Under the pieces are notes generated by a model. The model saw only the letters and a program-made list of their open reading frames with translations. It made no database searches and was not told the DNA's origin. Both the position numbers and the translations under genes were made by a program. Below, one piece after another: positions 8,260-16,667 of a stretch of DNA of 64,000 nucleotides; within the stretch, counting starts at the first letter, position 1; each line of letters opens with the position of its first letter. Origin of the DNA: Streptomyces sp. CC53. GTDB lineage: Bacteria > Actinomycetota > Actinomycetes > Streptomycetales > Streptomycetaceae. The stretch covers positions 53,888 to 117,887 of the forward strand of contig NZ_MKXB01000144.1 in assembly GCF_001865245.1 (NCBI RefSeq), in the 5' to 3' direction.

Positions 8260-8635
8260 GGCGACACTGTCCCTTTCCCGCCGGGGCCGGGTCTGCCACG
8301 CGACTGCGGGGGCTGGCACCATCGGCCTCGGACTGTGTGCTTCGCGTCGTCAGACTGCCACCGATGTCACCGGGGCGAGGACCGATCCACCAAGATATGC
8401 GGACGTCTGTCGCTCGATGCGGTGAACTCTGCCACGCGCGAGCGGATTCGCCGGATCCTGCGACCAGAAACGGAATGACGAGTTCCGTCCCTGCTCCCAG
8501 CCGGGAGTCACGTCACGTGCGGACCGGCGGCCCGGCGCGCCCTGCGGACCGCGGTGCGGCTTCACCCGCACGTGCCGGCACCCAGGCGGCCGGGCCCCGT
8601 TCCCGCCCCGGGACACGCGGCGCGGCGCAGGCCGC
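8260..8635. other. 376-bp intergenic region, no gene seen
   Basis: This stretch between two minus-strand genes has a lower GC content around 8395-8400 (an ATATGC patch) but no open frame that resembles a protein. It should contain the promoter of the anti-sigma-like gene. Confidence 0.4.
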
Positions 8636-9343
8636 TCAGTCGAGGACGTGCCGCAGATAGGCGTGCGGCGCGGCGAGGAAGCGGCGCCAGTGGTCGACGA
8701 GTTCCAGTTCCCGCCAGGCCACACGGCGCATGCCGTGCACCCCGACCTCCACGATGTCCGCACCGGGCAGCGCGGTCAGCAGCGGGGAGTGGGTGGCGCA
8801 CACGACCTGGCCGCCGTTGCGCACGAGTCGGTCGATGTGGCCGAGCAGTTCCAGGCAGGACGTGAAGGACAGCGCGGCTTCCGGCTCGTCCATCACGTAC
8901 AGCCCCGGCGCCGCGAACTTGCTCCGGAACGCGGCGAGGAACCCTTCGCCGTGACTGACCTCGTCCGGCCCGACCCCTTCGCGCTCCAGTGCGTCGAGCG
9001 CCGTCTCGGCCCTCAGGAAGAATCCCTTGCGTGCGGACCAGCTGCCCAGCATGCGCCGACCCCCCGGGGCCGCGTCGAAGCGGATCCGCTCGCCCAGCAC
9101 CGACTTGGGGCGGTGACTGGCGTAGCGCCAGCCGTGCGACCCGCCCCAGGAGTCCAGGCCGAAACCCTCCGCGAGCGCCTCGACCAGGGTGGACTTGCCC
9201 GAGCCGTTCTCCCCGACGAGGAAGGTGACCGGAGCACTGAACCGAAGACCGTCCTCCAGCAGTGCCCGCACACACGGCACCGACCAGGGCCACTCGCTCT
9301 CGTCACGGTCGGCCACATGTACGTACGCGTGTTCGATGATCAC
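8636..9343 (-). CDS. AAA/ABC-type ATPase, probably a repair- or defence-type nucleotide-binding protein
   Basis: A 235-residue stand-alone P-loop ATPase of the AAA_21/ABC-ATPase class. Walker A is GENGSGKST (about residues 43-51), Walker B with catalytic Glu is LYVMDEPEAALSF (about 155-167), and the switch His sits in CATHSPLL (about 193-200). There are no transmembrane segments and no coiled coil long enough for an SMC protein. The GTG start at 9343 is chosen because the conserved region starts directly after it. No partner gene of a known defence system is adjacent; neighbours are a helical-repeat protein and an anti-sigma-like ATPase on the same strand, too far apart to be one operon. Confidence 0.85.
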   Translation of the reverse strand: MIIEHAYVHVADRDESEWPWSVPCVRALLEDGLRFSAPVTFLVGENGSGKSTLVEALAEGFGLDSWGGSHGWRYASHRPKSVLGERIRFDAAPGGRRMLGSWSARKGFFLRAETALDALEREGVGPDEVSHGEGFLAAFRSKFAAPGLYVMDEPEAALSFTSCLELLGHIDRLVRNGGQVVCATHSPLLTALPGADIVEVGVHGMRRVAWRELELVDHWRRFLAAPHAYLRHVLD

Positions 9344-9538
9344 TGCCGGATTCTCCCACAAAGCAGGACGAGAACGTCCGGTGCGCTTGACCCGGACCCT
9401 CCGCCGACGGGACCCGGCGCGGTCGCGCACGCGCGCGGGCCGGGCGGAACCGGCCACGGGGCGGCTCGACCGCCGCCGGGATCGCGTAGGCGTGGGAGAC
9501 CGGGACGCGGCGCGGGGCCCGGCGGTGCTGCTCGGCGG

Positions 9539-10933
9539 TCAGGCGGGGACACCGGCCCCGTTCAGGACAGCGGCCATCTCGGCCGCGGGCAACGCCGGGT
9601 TGGCGCCCGCGCTGGAGGCCAGTTCCGGGATATGGAGCGCCTCCCGCAGCCGGCGGAGCGGCAGGCGGGGGTCGCCGACCGCCGTCTGCCGCGTCCGGAC
9701 CTCGGGGTCATGGCTGAGCCGTTCGATCAACGCGGGCGTGGCGGCCGGGTCCCGGACGGCCAGCCGGCGGTGGTTCCCGTCCGGGTGGTCCGCACAGCGT
9801 GCGGCGAGACCCTCCCGGGGGAAGCGAGGGTGCCCTTCCGCCATCCAGGCGGAGAACGTCCCACCGAGCCGTGCGAACACACGCATCAGGACCTCCTCCG
9901 GGGTGCCGGGATGGTGAACGCTGAGGCGGTTCTCCACCACCGGGTCCTCGACGCGTGCGAGGAGGCGCACCAGGTCGGGCGGCAAGTGGGGGCTCCGGGC
10001 GGCGGCGCGCCGGAGCAGCGGGTGGGCGGAGGTCGCGGCTCGACGCAGCACCTCGGGGTCGGCGAGCCCGTCCTGCACCCACTGCACGCCGTCGCCCCGG
10101 TCGAGGTCCCCGACCGTGAAGTCGATCGCCGCGCGCCGGGTGTCGTCCAGCTCGGGCCTGAGAGAGACCGCGAGCCGTACGGCTTCGTCGGGGTCGACGG
10201 CGAGCCGCTCCACGAGGTCGGCGGGCAGCGACGGGTTCTCGGCGAGGGCCGCCAGGTGCGTCCGCTCGGCGACGCACCGCTCGGCGACGGCACGGACGAG
10301 GAGCCCTCGGCGCAGCGCCTCGGCGGCGGCCTCCGGATCGCGGAGGAGCCGGGCGGTGACACGGGCGTCCCGTCGACACTCCCGCTGTGCGGCGGCCCGC
10401 CGTACGTCGGGGTCGGGGTCGGCCAGAAGAGCCGACCGCTCCCCCGGTGCCAGCTTCTCCCAGGCGCGCGCGGCTCTCCGGCGCGCTGCGGGATCGCCGT
10501 GCGCGGCCAGGGAGGCCACGAACTGCGGGGTCAGGTGGGGCGAGTCCAGCAGGGCCGTCCGCACGGCACGGTCTGGATCGTCGAGCAGGCGAGCGCACAC
10601 GTCGTCCGGTAGCGGCGCGACCGTCGTCCGCGGGTCCCACCACTCGGGTCCGTACGCGAGGGCGGCCCGCACCGCGGGGGAAGGGTCGTCCACGAGGCGG
10701 GCCCGCTGGGCGGGCTCCGCCCCCGTGCTCCTCGCGAACGCGATGCGAGCGCCCGTGTGCGGATGGGTCAGGATCACCGCGACGGCCGGCTCGGGGAGTG
10801 CGGCCCGCTGGAGTGCGTGGCGGGGCGGGCCGTCACCGCCGCCGTCGAAGGCGAGCAGGCGCAGCAGCAAGGGTGCCGGGAGCGCAGGGTTGCGGGCGAC
10901 TCCGTCCAGTGCGGACTCGTGGAACGCGGTCAC
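9539..10933 (-). CDS. Helical-repeat (leucine-rich-repeat-variant/HEAT-like) protein
   Basis: A 464-residue soluble protein built of many short two-helix repeats with a D-P or N-P turn: RLVDDPSPAVRAALAYGP, RLLDDPDRAVRTALLDSP, ALLADPDPDVRRAAAQRE and RLAVDPDEAVRLAVSLRP are successive examples. This spacing fits the LRV/HEAT-like class seen in many actinomycete proteins, which form curved scaffolds for protein or nucleic-acid binding. No enzymatic motif is seen. The GTG start at 10933 follows an AGGAG site at eight bases; an ATG/GTG 11 codons upstream is possible. Target unknown. Confidence 0.8.
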   Translation of the reverse strand: MTAFHESALDGVARNPALPAPLLLRLLAFDGGGDGPPRHALQRAALPEPAVAVILTHPHTGARIAFARSTGAEPAQRARLVDDPSPAVRAALAYGPEWWDPRTTVAPLPDDVCARLLDDPDRAVRTALLDSPHLTPQFVASLAAHGDPAARRRAARAWEKLAPGERSALLADPDPDVRRAAAQRECRRDARVTARLLRDPEAAAEALRRGLLVRAVAERCVAERTHLAALAENPSLPADLVERLAVDPDEAVRLAVSLRPELDDTRRAAIDFTVGDLDRGDGVQWVQDGLADPEVLRRAATSAHPLLRRAAARSPHLPPDLVRLLARVEDPVVENRLSVHHPGTPEEVLMRVFARLGGTFSAWMAEGHPRFPREGLAARCADHPDGNHRRLAVRDPAATPALIERLSHDPEVRTRQTAVGDPRLPLRRLREALHIPELASSAGANPALPAAEMAAVLNGAGVPA

Positions 10934-11094
10934 GCCCCCTGCTCCTGTCCCCGTCGGCTGGTCCACGACCGCGGTCGGCCACCCCGTCGGGCCGTCCGGT
11001 GGGCGGGCTGCCGCGATCGGCCGGACAGCGACCCCGTCCGTCCGGCCGGGTTCTCGGTATGCCGGGTGCTCACCGCAGGTCGCGCCGAGCCGGC

Positions 11095-12315
11095 CTACGC
11101 GCAGGGCGACGTACGCAGGACGACAGCCACGGCCTCATCGATCAGCTCCTCCGTCAGGTCCGCGCGTGCGGTGAGGCGGAGGCGCGAGATGCCGTCGGGG
11201 ACGGACGGGGGGCGGAAGCAGCCGACCGCGAGGCCCCCGGCCCGGCAGCCAGCGGCCCAGCGCACCGCCGCCTCCGGGGACGGGGCGTGGACGGAGACCA
11301 CCGCCGCGTCGGGGCGGGCAGCCGTCAGCCCTGCCGCGGTCAGGCGGCCGTGGAGCCCTGCCGCCACCGCGCGGGCGCGCGCCGCGCGCTCCGGTTCGCG
11401 GCGCAGCAACCGCAGGGCGGCGAGGGCGGCGGCCGCCGCGGCGGGGGCGAGGCCGGTGTCGAAGATGAACGTGCGGGCGGCGTTCACCAGGTGCTCGACG
11501 ACGCGGGCAGGACCCAGCACCGCTCCGCCCTGGCTGCCGAGCGACTTGGACAGGGTCACCGTGGCCACGACGTCCGGGGCGCCGGACAGGCCGGACGCGT
11601 GGGGGGCGCCCCGCCCGCCGTCGCCGAGGACGCCGAGGCCGTGTGCGTCGTCGACGAGCAGCGCGGCGCCGTGCTCGCGGCAGACGGCGTGGAGCGCGCC
11701 GAGCGGCGCCGCGTCGCCGTCGACGGAGAACACCGAGTCGGTGACGGCGAGGGCACGCCGGCCGGCGTGCGCGGCCAGGCTCTTGCGCACGGCGTCGGGG
11801 TCGGCGTGCGGGACGACCGCGGTCTCTCCCCGGGCGAGCCGGCAGCCGTCCACGAGGGAGGCGTGGTTGTCGGCGTCGGAGACGATCAGGGACCCGGGGG
11901 CGCTCAGCGCGGTGACGGCGGCCAGGTTCGCGGCGTACCCGGACGAGAAGACGAGGGCGGCCTCGAAGCCGCAGAAGGCCGCGAGTTCCCGCTCCAGGTC
12001 GGCGTGCAGCTCCGTGGAGCCGGTGACGAGCCGGGAGCCGGTGGCGCCCGCGCCCCAGAGGCGGGCCGCGTCGGCAGCGGCGCCGGTCACTTCGGGGTGG
12101 CGCGCCAGGCCCAGGTAGTCGTTGCCGGCGAGGTCCAGCAGGCCGGTGTCGGCGGGGCGGGGCCGCAGGGTGCGGACGAGCCCGGCGTGGGCGCGCCGGG
12201 CTGCCTCGTCGGCGATCCACGCGAAGGCGCCCCCGCCCCGTTCCCGGTCTGCCGGCGGCCCCGGGGGGTCGTGCGGCTCGTACGGTCCGCTCGGCTCCTG
12301 CGGCTGCTGCGGCAT
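11095..12315 (-). CDS. bioF: 8-amino-7-oxononanoate synthase
   Basis: A 406-residue PLP enzyme that condenses pimeloyl thioester with L-alanine to give 8-amino-7-oxononanoate, the first committed step of biotin ring assembly. Family marks include [17 protein letters not shown] near the N-terminus, the glycine-rich [45 protein letters not shown], and [16 protein letters not shown], where the Lys should hold PLP. It is transcribed away from bioBAD, and the two starts are about 185 bp apart, the arrangement seen in other streptomycetes. The first 45 residues are a low-complexity extension, so the true start could lie slightly inside. Confidence 0.93.
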   Translation of the reverse strand: MPQQPQEPSGPYEPHDPPGPPADRERGGGAFAWIADEAARRAHAGLVRTLRPRPADTGLLDLAGNDYLGLARHPEVTGAAADAARLWGAGATGSRLVTGSTELHADLERELAAFCGFEAALVFSSGYAANLAAVTALSAPGSLIVSDADNHASLVDGCRLARGETAVVPHADPDAVRKSLAAHAGRRALAVTDSVFSVDGDAAPLGALHAVCREHGAALLVDDAHGLGVLGDGGRGAPHASGLSGAPDVVATVTLSKSLGSQGGAVLGPARVVEHLVNAARTFIFDTGLAPAAAAAALAALRLLRREPERAARARAVAAGLHGRLTAAGLTAARPDAAVVSVHAPSPEAAVRWAAGCRAGGLAVGCFRPPSVPDGISRLRLTARADLTEELIDEAVAVVLRTSPCA

Positions 12316-12425
12316 GCGCCCGGTCCCTTCCTGCGGCCTGCTGCCCCGGCATGGCGTCCGCGTGGCGGGTTTGTAGGCAGCGCACAGACCCTAGCGAACG
12401 GCAGGCCCGGTCAGAGTGTGGTCAT

Positions 12426-12442
12426 CCACACACCCCGTGTGG
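12426..12442. promoter_or_regulatory. Inverted repeat in the bioF-bioB divergent promoter region
   Basis: CCACAC (12426-12431) and GTGTGG (12437-12442) form a perfect inverted repeat with a five-base spacer, 58 bp before the bioB ATG and about 110 bp before bioF. Its place between divergent biotin genes makes it a candidate operator. It does not match the operator pattern I know for BioQ, so the regulator is open. Confidence 0.45.
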
Positions 12443-12500
12443 GCCCTGTTGTGGGTTTCCACCTTGGCCCGGGGGTACGGCATGGGTCAGGATCAGCGCC

Positions 12501-13730
12501 ATGGACCTGTTGAACACGCTGGTGGACAAGGGGCTGCGGCGTGAGCTGCCGAGCCGAGATGAGGCGCTCGCCGTGCTGGCGACCTCCGACGACGAGCTGC
12601 TGGACGTGGTGGCCGCGGCCGGGAAGGTGCGGCGCCACTGGTTCGGGCGGCGGGTGAAGCTCAACTACCTGGTGAACCTGAAGTCCGGACTGTGCCCCGA
12701 GGACTGCTCGTACTGCTCCCAGCGGCTGGGTTCCAAGGCGGACATCCTCAAGTACACCTGGCTGAAGCCGGAGGACGCCTCGAAGGCGGCCGCGGCGGGG
12801 GTCGCGGGCGGCGCCAAGCGGGTCTGCCTGGTCGCGAGCGGCCGGGGCCCCACCGACCGGGACATCGACCGCGTGTCGAAGACGATCGAGGCCATCAAGG
12901 AGGAGAACGACGGCGTCGAGGTCTGCGCCTGCCTCGGCCTCCTCTCCGACGGCCAGGCGGAGAGGCTGCGCTCGGCGGGAGCCGACGCGTACAACCACAA
13001 CCTGAACACGTCCGAGGGGACGTACGGGGAGATCACGACCACCCACACGTACGCGGACCGGGTGGACACGGTCACCAAGGCGCACGCCGCCGGCCTGTCC
13101 GCCTGCTCGGGCCTGATCGCGGGCATGGGCGAGACGGACGACGACCTCGTCGACGTCGTGTTCGCGCTGCGCGAGCTGGACCCGGACTCCGTGCCGGTGA
13201 ACTTCCTCATCCCGTTCGAGGGCACCCCCCTCGCCAAGGAGTGGAACCTGACGCCGCAGCGTGCGCTGCGCATCCTGGCGATGGTCCGGTTCGTCTGCCC
13301 CGACGTGGAGGTCCGGCTGGCCGGCGGCCGCGAGGTGCACCTGCGGTCCCTGCAGCCGCTCGCCCTGCACCTGGCCAACTCCATCTTCCTCGGCGACTAC
13401 CTGACCAGCGAGGGCCAGGCGGGCAAGGCGGACCTGGAGATGATCGCCGACGCTGGCTTCGAGGTGGAGGGCGCCGACACGACGACGCTGCCCGCGCACC
13501 GCGCGGACGCCGTGGGCGGCGGCTGCGGCTCCGGTGGCGGCTGCGGCTCGGACTCCGGCGACGTGTGCGGCACCGCGCCGGACGCCGCCGCGGGCTCGGT
13601 GCCCGAGCCGGCCGACGGCGCGGCGCGGGCGCAGGACGCCGGGGCGCAGACCGCCCCGGGCACCGCCCGGACGGACCTCGTCGCGGTGCGCCGCCGCGGC
13701 GCGGGCACCGACCTCGCCCCCAATGCCTGA
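12501..13730 (+). CDS. bioB: Biotin synthase with a Cys/Gly-rich C-terminal extension
   Basis: A 409-residue radical-SAM enzyme that inserts sulfur into dethiobiotin to make biotin. The cluster-binding motif is CPEDCSYC (Cys65, Cys69, Cys72), followed by the family segments [15 protein letters not shown] and [13 protein letters not shown]. The catalytic core ends near residue 335; most BioB proteins stop there. This one continues for about 75 residues, first a Gly/Cys stretch with four cysteines (around residues 336-357: [19 protein letters not shown]), then an Ala/Pro-rich tail. The ATG at 12501 gives the usual N-terminus. The TGA overlaps the start of bioA, so bioBAD is translationally coupled. 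Confidence 0.95.
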   Translation: MDLLNTLVDKGLRRELPSRDEALAVLATSDDELLDVVAAAGKVRRHWFGRRVKLNYLVNLKSGLCPEDCSYCSQRLGSKADILKYTWLKPEDASKAAAAGVAGGAKRVCLVASGRGPTDRDIDRVSKTIEAIKEENDGVEVCACLGLLSDGQAERLRSAGADAYNHNLNTSEGTYGEITTTHTYADRVDTVTKAHAAGLSACSGLIAGMGETDDDLVDVVFALRELDPDSVPVNFLIPFEGTPLAKEWNLTPQRALRILAMVRFVCPDVEVRLAGGREVHLRSLQPLALHLANSIFLGDYLTSEGQAGKADLEMIADAGFEVEGADTTTLPAHRADAVGGGCGSGGGCGSDSGDVCGTAPDAAAGSVPEPADGAARAQDAGAQTAPGTARTDLVAVRRRGAGTDLAPNA

Positions 13731-15018
13731 GCCGTCCTACGACCCGGCCCGGCTGATCGCGCTGGACCGGGAGCACGTGTGGCACCCGTACGGTCCGATG
13801 CCCGGACGGGCCGACCCGCTGGTGGTGGCGTCGGCGTCCGGGGTGCGGCTGCGGCTCGCGGAGCCGGTCCACGGCCAGGCCGAACTCGTCGACGGCATGT
13901 CGTCGTGGTGGTCGGCCGTGCACGGCTACAACCACCCCGTGCTGAACGAGGCCGTGCGCGGCCAGCTGGACCGGATGAGTCACGTCATGTTCGGCGGGCT
14001 CACCCACGAACCCGCCGTCCGGCTGGCCACCCGTCTGGTGGAGATCACCCCCGAGCCGCTGCGGCACGTGTTCCTCAGCGACTCCGGCTCGGTGTCCGTC
14101 GAGGTCGCGGTCAAGATGTGCCTCCAGTACTGGCGCTCCACCGGCCGCCCGGCCAAGCAGCGGCTGCTGACCTGGCGAGGCGGCTACCACGGGGACACCT
14201 GGCAGCCGATGTCGGTGTGCGACCCCGAGGGCGGGATGCACGAGCTGTGGTCGGGGGCGCTGCCGCGGCAGGTGTTCGCGCCCCCGCCGCCGGCGGTGTA
14301 CGAGGAGGGGTACGCGCGGGAGCTGCGCGCCCTGATCGCCCGGCACGCCGACGAGCTGGCCGCGGTCATCGTGGAGCCGGTCGTCCAGGGGGCGGGCGGC
14401 ATGCGGTTCCACTCCCCGGCGTACCTGCGGGTGCTCAGGGAGGCATGCGACGCCCACGGTGTGCTGCTGGTGTTCGACGAGATCGCGACCGGGTTCGGCC
14501 GCACGGGCACGCTCTTCGCCGCGGACCAGGCGGAGGTGTCCCCCGACGTGATGTGCCTCGGCAAGGCCCTGACCGGCGGCTACCTGTCGATGGCGGCGAC
14601 GCTGTGCACGTCGCGGGTCGCCGACGGCATCTCCCGGGGCGAGGTCCCGGTGCTGGCGCACGGCCCGACGTTCATGGGCAACCCGCTGGCGGCCGCCGTG
14701 GCCTGCGCGTCCGTCGACCTGCTGCTCGGCCAGGACTGGGCGGGCGAGGTCAAGCGGATCGAGGCGGGTCTGGCGGAGGGCCTGGCCGGCGCGCGGAAGG
14801 CACCCGGCGTACGGGACGTCCGGGTGCTCGGCGCGATCGGGGTGGTCCAGCTCGACCACCCGGTCGACATGGCGGCGGCGACGGCGGCCGCCGTGCGGGA
14901 GGGCGTGTGGCTGCGCCCCTTCAGGGACCTGGTGTACGTCATGCCGCCGTACGTGACGGGCGACGACGACCTGGCGTTGATCTGCCGGGCCGTGCGCGCG
15001 GCGGCGGAGGAGGGCTGA
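13723..15018 (+). CDS. bioA: Adenosylmethionine-8-amino-7-oxononanoate aminotransferase
   Basis: A 431-residue class-III PLP aminotransferase that converts 8-amino-7-oxononanoate to 7,8-diaminopelargonate with SAM as amino donor. The N-terminal HVWHPYGPM and [16 protein letters not shown] are BioA signatures that separate it from ornithine-type transaminases. The cofactor site is seen in [28 protein letters not shown] and [13 protein letters not shown] (PLP lysine). The ATG at 13723 lies inside the last codons of bioB (8-bp overlap ATGCCTGA), and bioD follows after one base. Confidence 0.95.
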   Translation: MPEPSYDPARLIALDREHVWHPYGPMPGRADPLVVASASGVRLRLAEPVHGQAELVDGMSSWWSAVHGYNHPVLNEAVRGQLDRMSHVMFGGLTHEPAVRLATRLVEITPEPLRHVFLSDSGSVSVEVAVKMCLQYWRSTGRPAKQRLLTWRGGYHGDTWQPMSVCDPEGGMHELWSGALPRQVFAPPPPAVYEEGYARELRALIARHADELAAVIVEPVVQGAGGMRFHSPAYLRVLREACDAHGVLLVFDEIATGFGRTGTLFAADQAEVSPDVMCLGKALTGGYLSMAATLCTSRVADGISRGEVPVLAHGPTFMGNPLAAAVACASVDLLLGQDWAGEVKRIEAGLAEGLAGARKAPGVRDVRVLGAIGVVQLDHPVDMAAATAAAVREGVWLRPFRDLVYVMPPYVTGDDDLALICRAVRAAAEEG

Positions 15019-15019
15019 G

Positions 15020-15739
15020 ATGGCATCTGCACACGGCGTCGTCGTGGTGACCGGCACCGGCACCGAGGTCGGCAAGACGGTGGTGACGGCGGCGCTCGCC
15101 GCGGTGGCGGCGGCGCAGGGCCGGTCGGTGGCGGTGCTGAAGCCGGCGCAGACCGGCGTGGGTCCGGGCGAGCGGGGCGACGCGGACGAGGTCGCACGGC
15201 TGGCCGGGGACGGGGTCGTCGGCCGGGAGCTGGCGCGCTACCCGGAGCCGCTCGCCCCGGCGACGGCGGCCCGCCGCGCCGGGCTGGCTCCGGTGCGGCC
15301 GCGGCAGGTCGCCGAGGCGGCGGAGAAACTGGCCGCCGAGCACGATCTGGTGGTGGTGGAGGGGGCCGGCGGGCTCCTGGTGCGCTGGGACGACGAGGGG
15401 AGCACCCTCGCGGACGCGGCCCGGCTGCTGGGCGCGCCGGTGCTCGTGGTGGCCGCCGCGGGTCTGGGCACCCTCAACCTCGCCGCACTGACCGGCGAGG
15501 CGCTGCGGGCACGGGGCCTGGAGCAGGCGGGCGTGGTGGTCGGCAGTTGGCCGGCCGCTCCGGGGCTCGCCGAGCGCTGCAACCTGTCCGACCTTCCGGT
15601 CGTCGCGCAGGCCCCGCTGCTGGGAGCGGTGCCGCAGGGCGCGGGCGCCCTCCCGCCCGGGTCCTTCCGCGCCGCCGCGCCCGCGTGGCTGGCCCCGGGC
15701 CTGGGCGGCACCTGGAGCCCGGACGTGCTGACGGCCTGA
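15020..15739 (+). CDS. bioD: Dethiobiotin synthetase
   Basis: A 239-residue ATP-dependent carboxylase/cyclase that closes the ureido ring of dethiobiotin. The P-loop is [16 protein letters not shown] (residues about 10-25), KPAQTG follows as the substrate loop, and [12 protein letters not shown] is the conserved Mg-binding segment. Length matches the family. The ATG lies one base after the bioA stop, completing the bioB-bioA-bioD unit. Confidence 0.95.
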   Translation: MASAHGVVVVTGTGTEVGKTVVTAALAAVAAAQGRSVAVLKPAQTGVGPGERGDADEVARLAGDGVVGRELARYPEPLAPATAARRAGLAPVRPRQVAEAAEKLAAEHDLVVVEGAGGLLVRWDDEGSTLADAARLLGAPVLVVAAAGLGTLNLAALTGEALRARGLEQAGVVVGSWPAAPGLAERCNLSDLPVVAQAPLLGAVPQGAGALPPGSFRAAAPAWLAPGLGGTWSPDVLTA

Positions 15740-15753
15740 CCGGGCCGCCCGGT
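15739..15753 (+). terminator. Short hairpin at the end of bioBAD
   Basis: ACCGGG (15739-15744) pairs with CCCGGT (15748-15753) over a three-base loop, overlapping the last base of the bioD stop codon. There is no T-run. It may end the operon or protect the 3' end. Confidence 0.35.
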
Positions 15754-16001
15754 GGCCCCCGTGGGCGGGGCGCGGAGGCGCGGGCGGTCCGCCCGGGCCC
15801 CGGGCGGCGGCCGGGACGGTGCCGGCGACGGGGGGCGGCGGGACGTTCGCCGTCGCGGATGCCTCAGCCGCCTCCCGAGGCATCGCGTCATGGCCGCGGG
15901 GTACGACGGCCGCGCCGTCCGCACGGCGCCGCGGCTCCGGTCGCGGCCCTCGGCGAGCGGCAGGTACCGGCACTCTCACCAGGGGCGTGGGAGAACGGAC
16001 A

Positions 16002-16349
16002 TCAGCGGTGGCCCAGCACGTTGACCACCCGCCCGCCGGGGTCACGGACGAAGAATCGCCGCACACCCCACTCCTCGTCCTGCAAAGGGTGGACGATCTC
16101 CGCTCCGCTCTCCCGCATGACCGCGTAGGCCGCGTCCACGTCGTCCACCTCGATGCTCATGTCGGGGGCGACCGGCGCGGTCCTGTCGTCGGTCATGAAG
16201 CTGATCTGCGCTGCCGGGCTGGACGGGGAGGCGAGCGTCATGATCCAGCCGTGGTTCATGACCTCCTCGAGGCCCAGCAGGCCGTAGAACTCCCGGCTCT
16301 CCCGCACAGCCCGGGACCGGACGGTGGGCACGACACGGCGAACGGCCAT
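16002..16349 (-). CDS. VOC superfamily (glyoxalase/bleomycin-resistance-like) protein
   Basis: A 115-residue single-domain VOC protein with the beta-alpha-beta-beta-beta pattern: AVRESREFYGLLGLEE at the start, ISFMTDD and MSIEVDDVDAAYAVM in the middle, and FFVRDPGGRVVNVL at the end. Glu in VDDVD/IVHPLQDEEW and the final DPGGRVVNV segment fit a metal-binding or substrate-sequestering site, but the family covers dioxygenases, glyoxalases and resistance proteins, so no reaction can be named. The ATG at 16349 follows a GGGGAG site. Confidence 0.85.
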   Translation of the reverse strand: MAVRRVVPTVRSRAVRESREFYGLLGLEEVMNHGWIMTLASPSSPAAQISFMTDDRTAPVAPDMSIEVDDVDAAYAVMRESGAEIVHPLQDEEWGVRRFFVRDPGGRVVNVLGHR

Positions 16350-16567
16350 CGATGACTCCCCACGGGAACGCGCCTGCTTTCTGGTCCGTCCAGGAGTACT
16401 ACGGCACGCCCGCGGCCGCACGCGCTTTCGGCACATGAACCGGCCTGCTCTTCCGCCCCGGGCGTCCAACGGCTCCTCGTACCCGGCCGTCCGGTCTGCG
16501 TCCGAAGTCCTCCGGCACGGCCACCGGCCGGGCCGCCGAGGCCGCATGGGCGGTGTCCGCTCAGGGA

Positions 16568-16616
16568 TTCACAGCCGGGGGTTCACAGACCGGGGTTCAC
16601 AGCCGGGGGTTCACGG
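16568..16616. repeat. Tandem 14-bp repeats upstream of the amino-acid oxidase operon
   Basis: TTCACAGCCGGGGG (16568-16581), TTCACAGACCGGGG (16582-16595) and TTCACAGCCGGGGG (16596-16609) follow one another exactly, then TTCACGG (16610-16616) begins a partial fourth unit. The array ends 50 bp before the ATG of the oxidase gene, where an operator or promoter would be expected. Confidence 0.85.
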
Positions 16617-16667
16617 TCCTGGCACCGCCGCGGCACCGAGGGCAGGGCCCCGGGGACGACCATCCGG

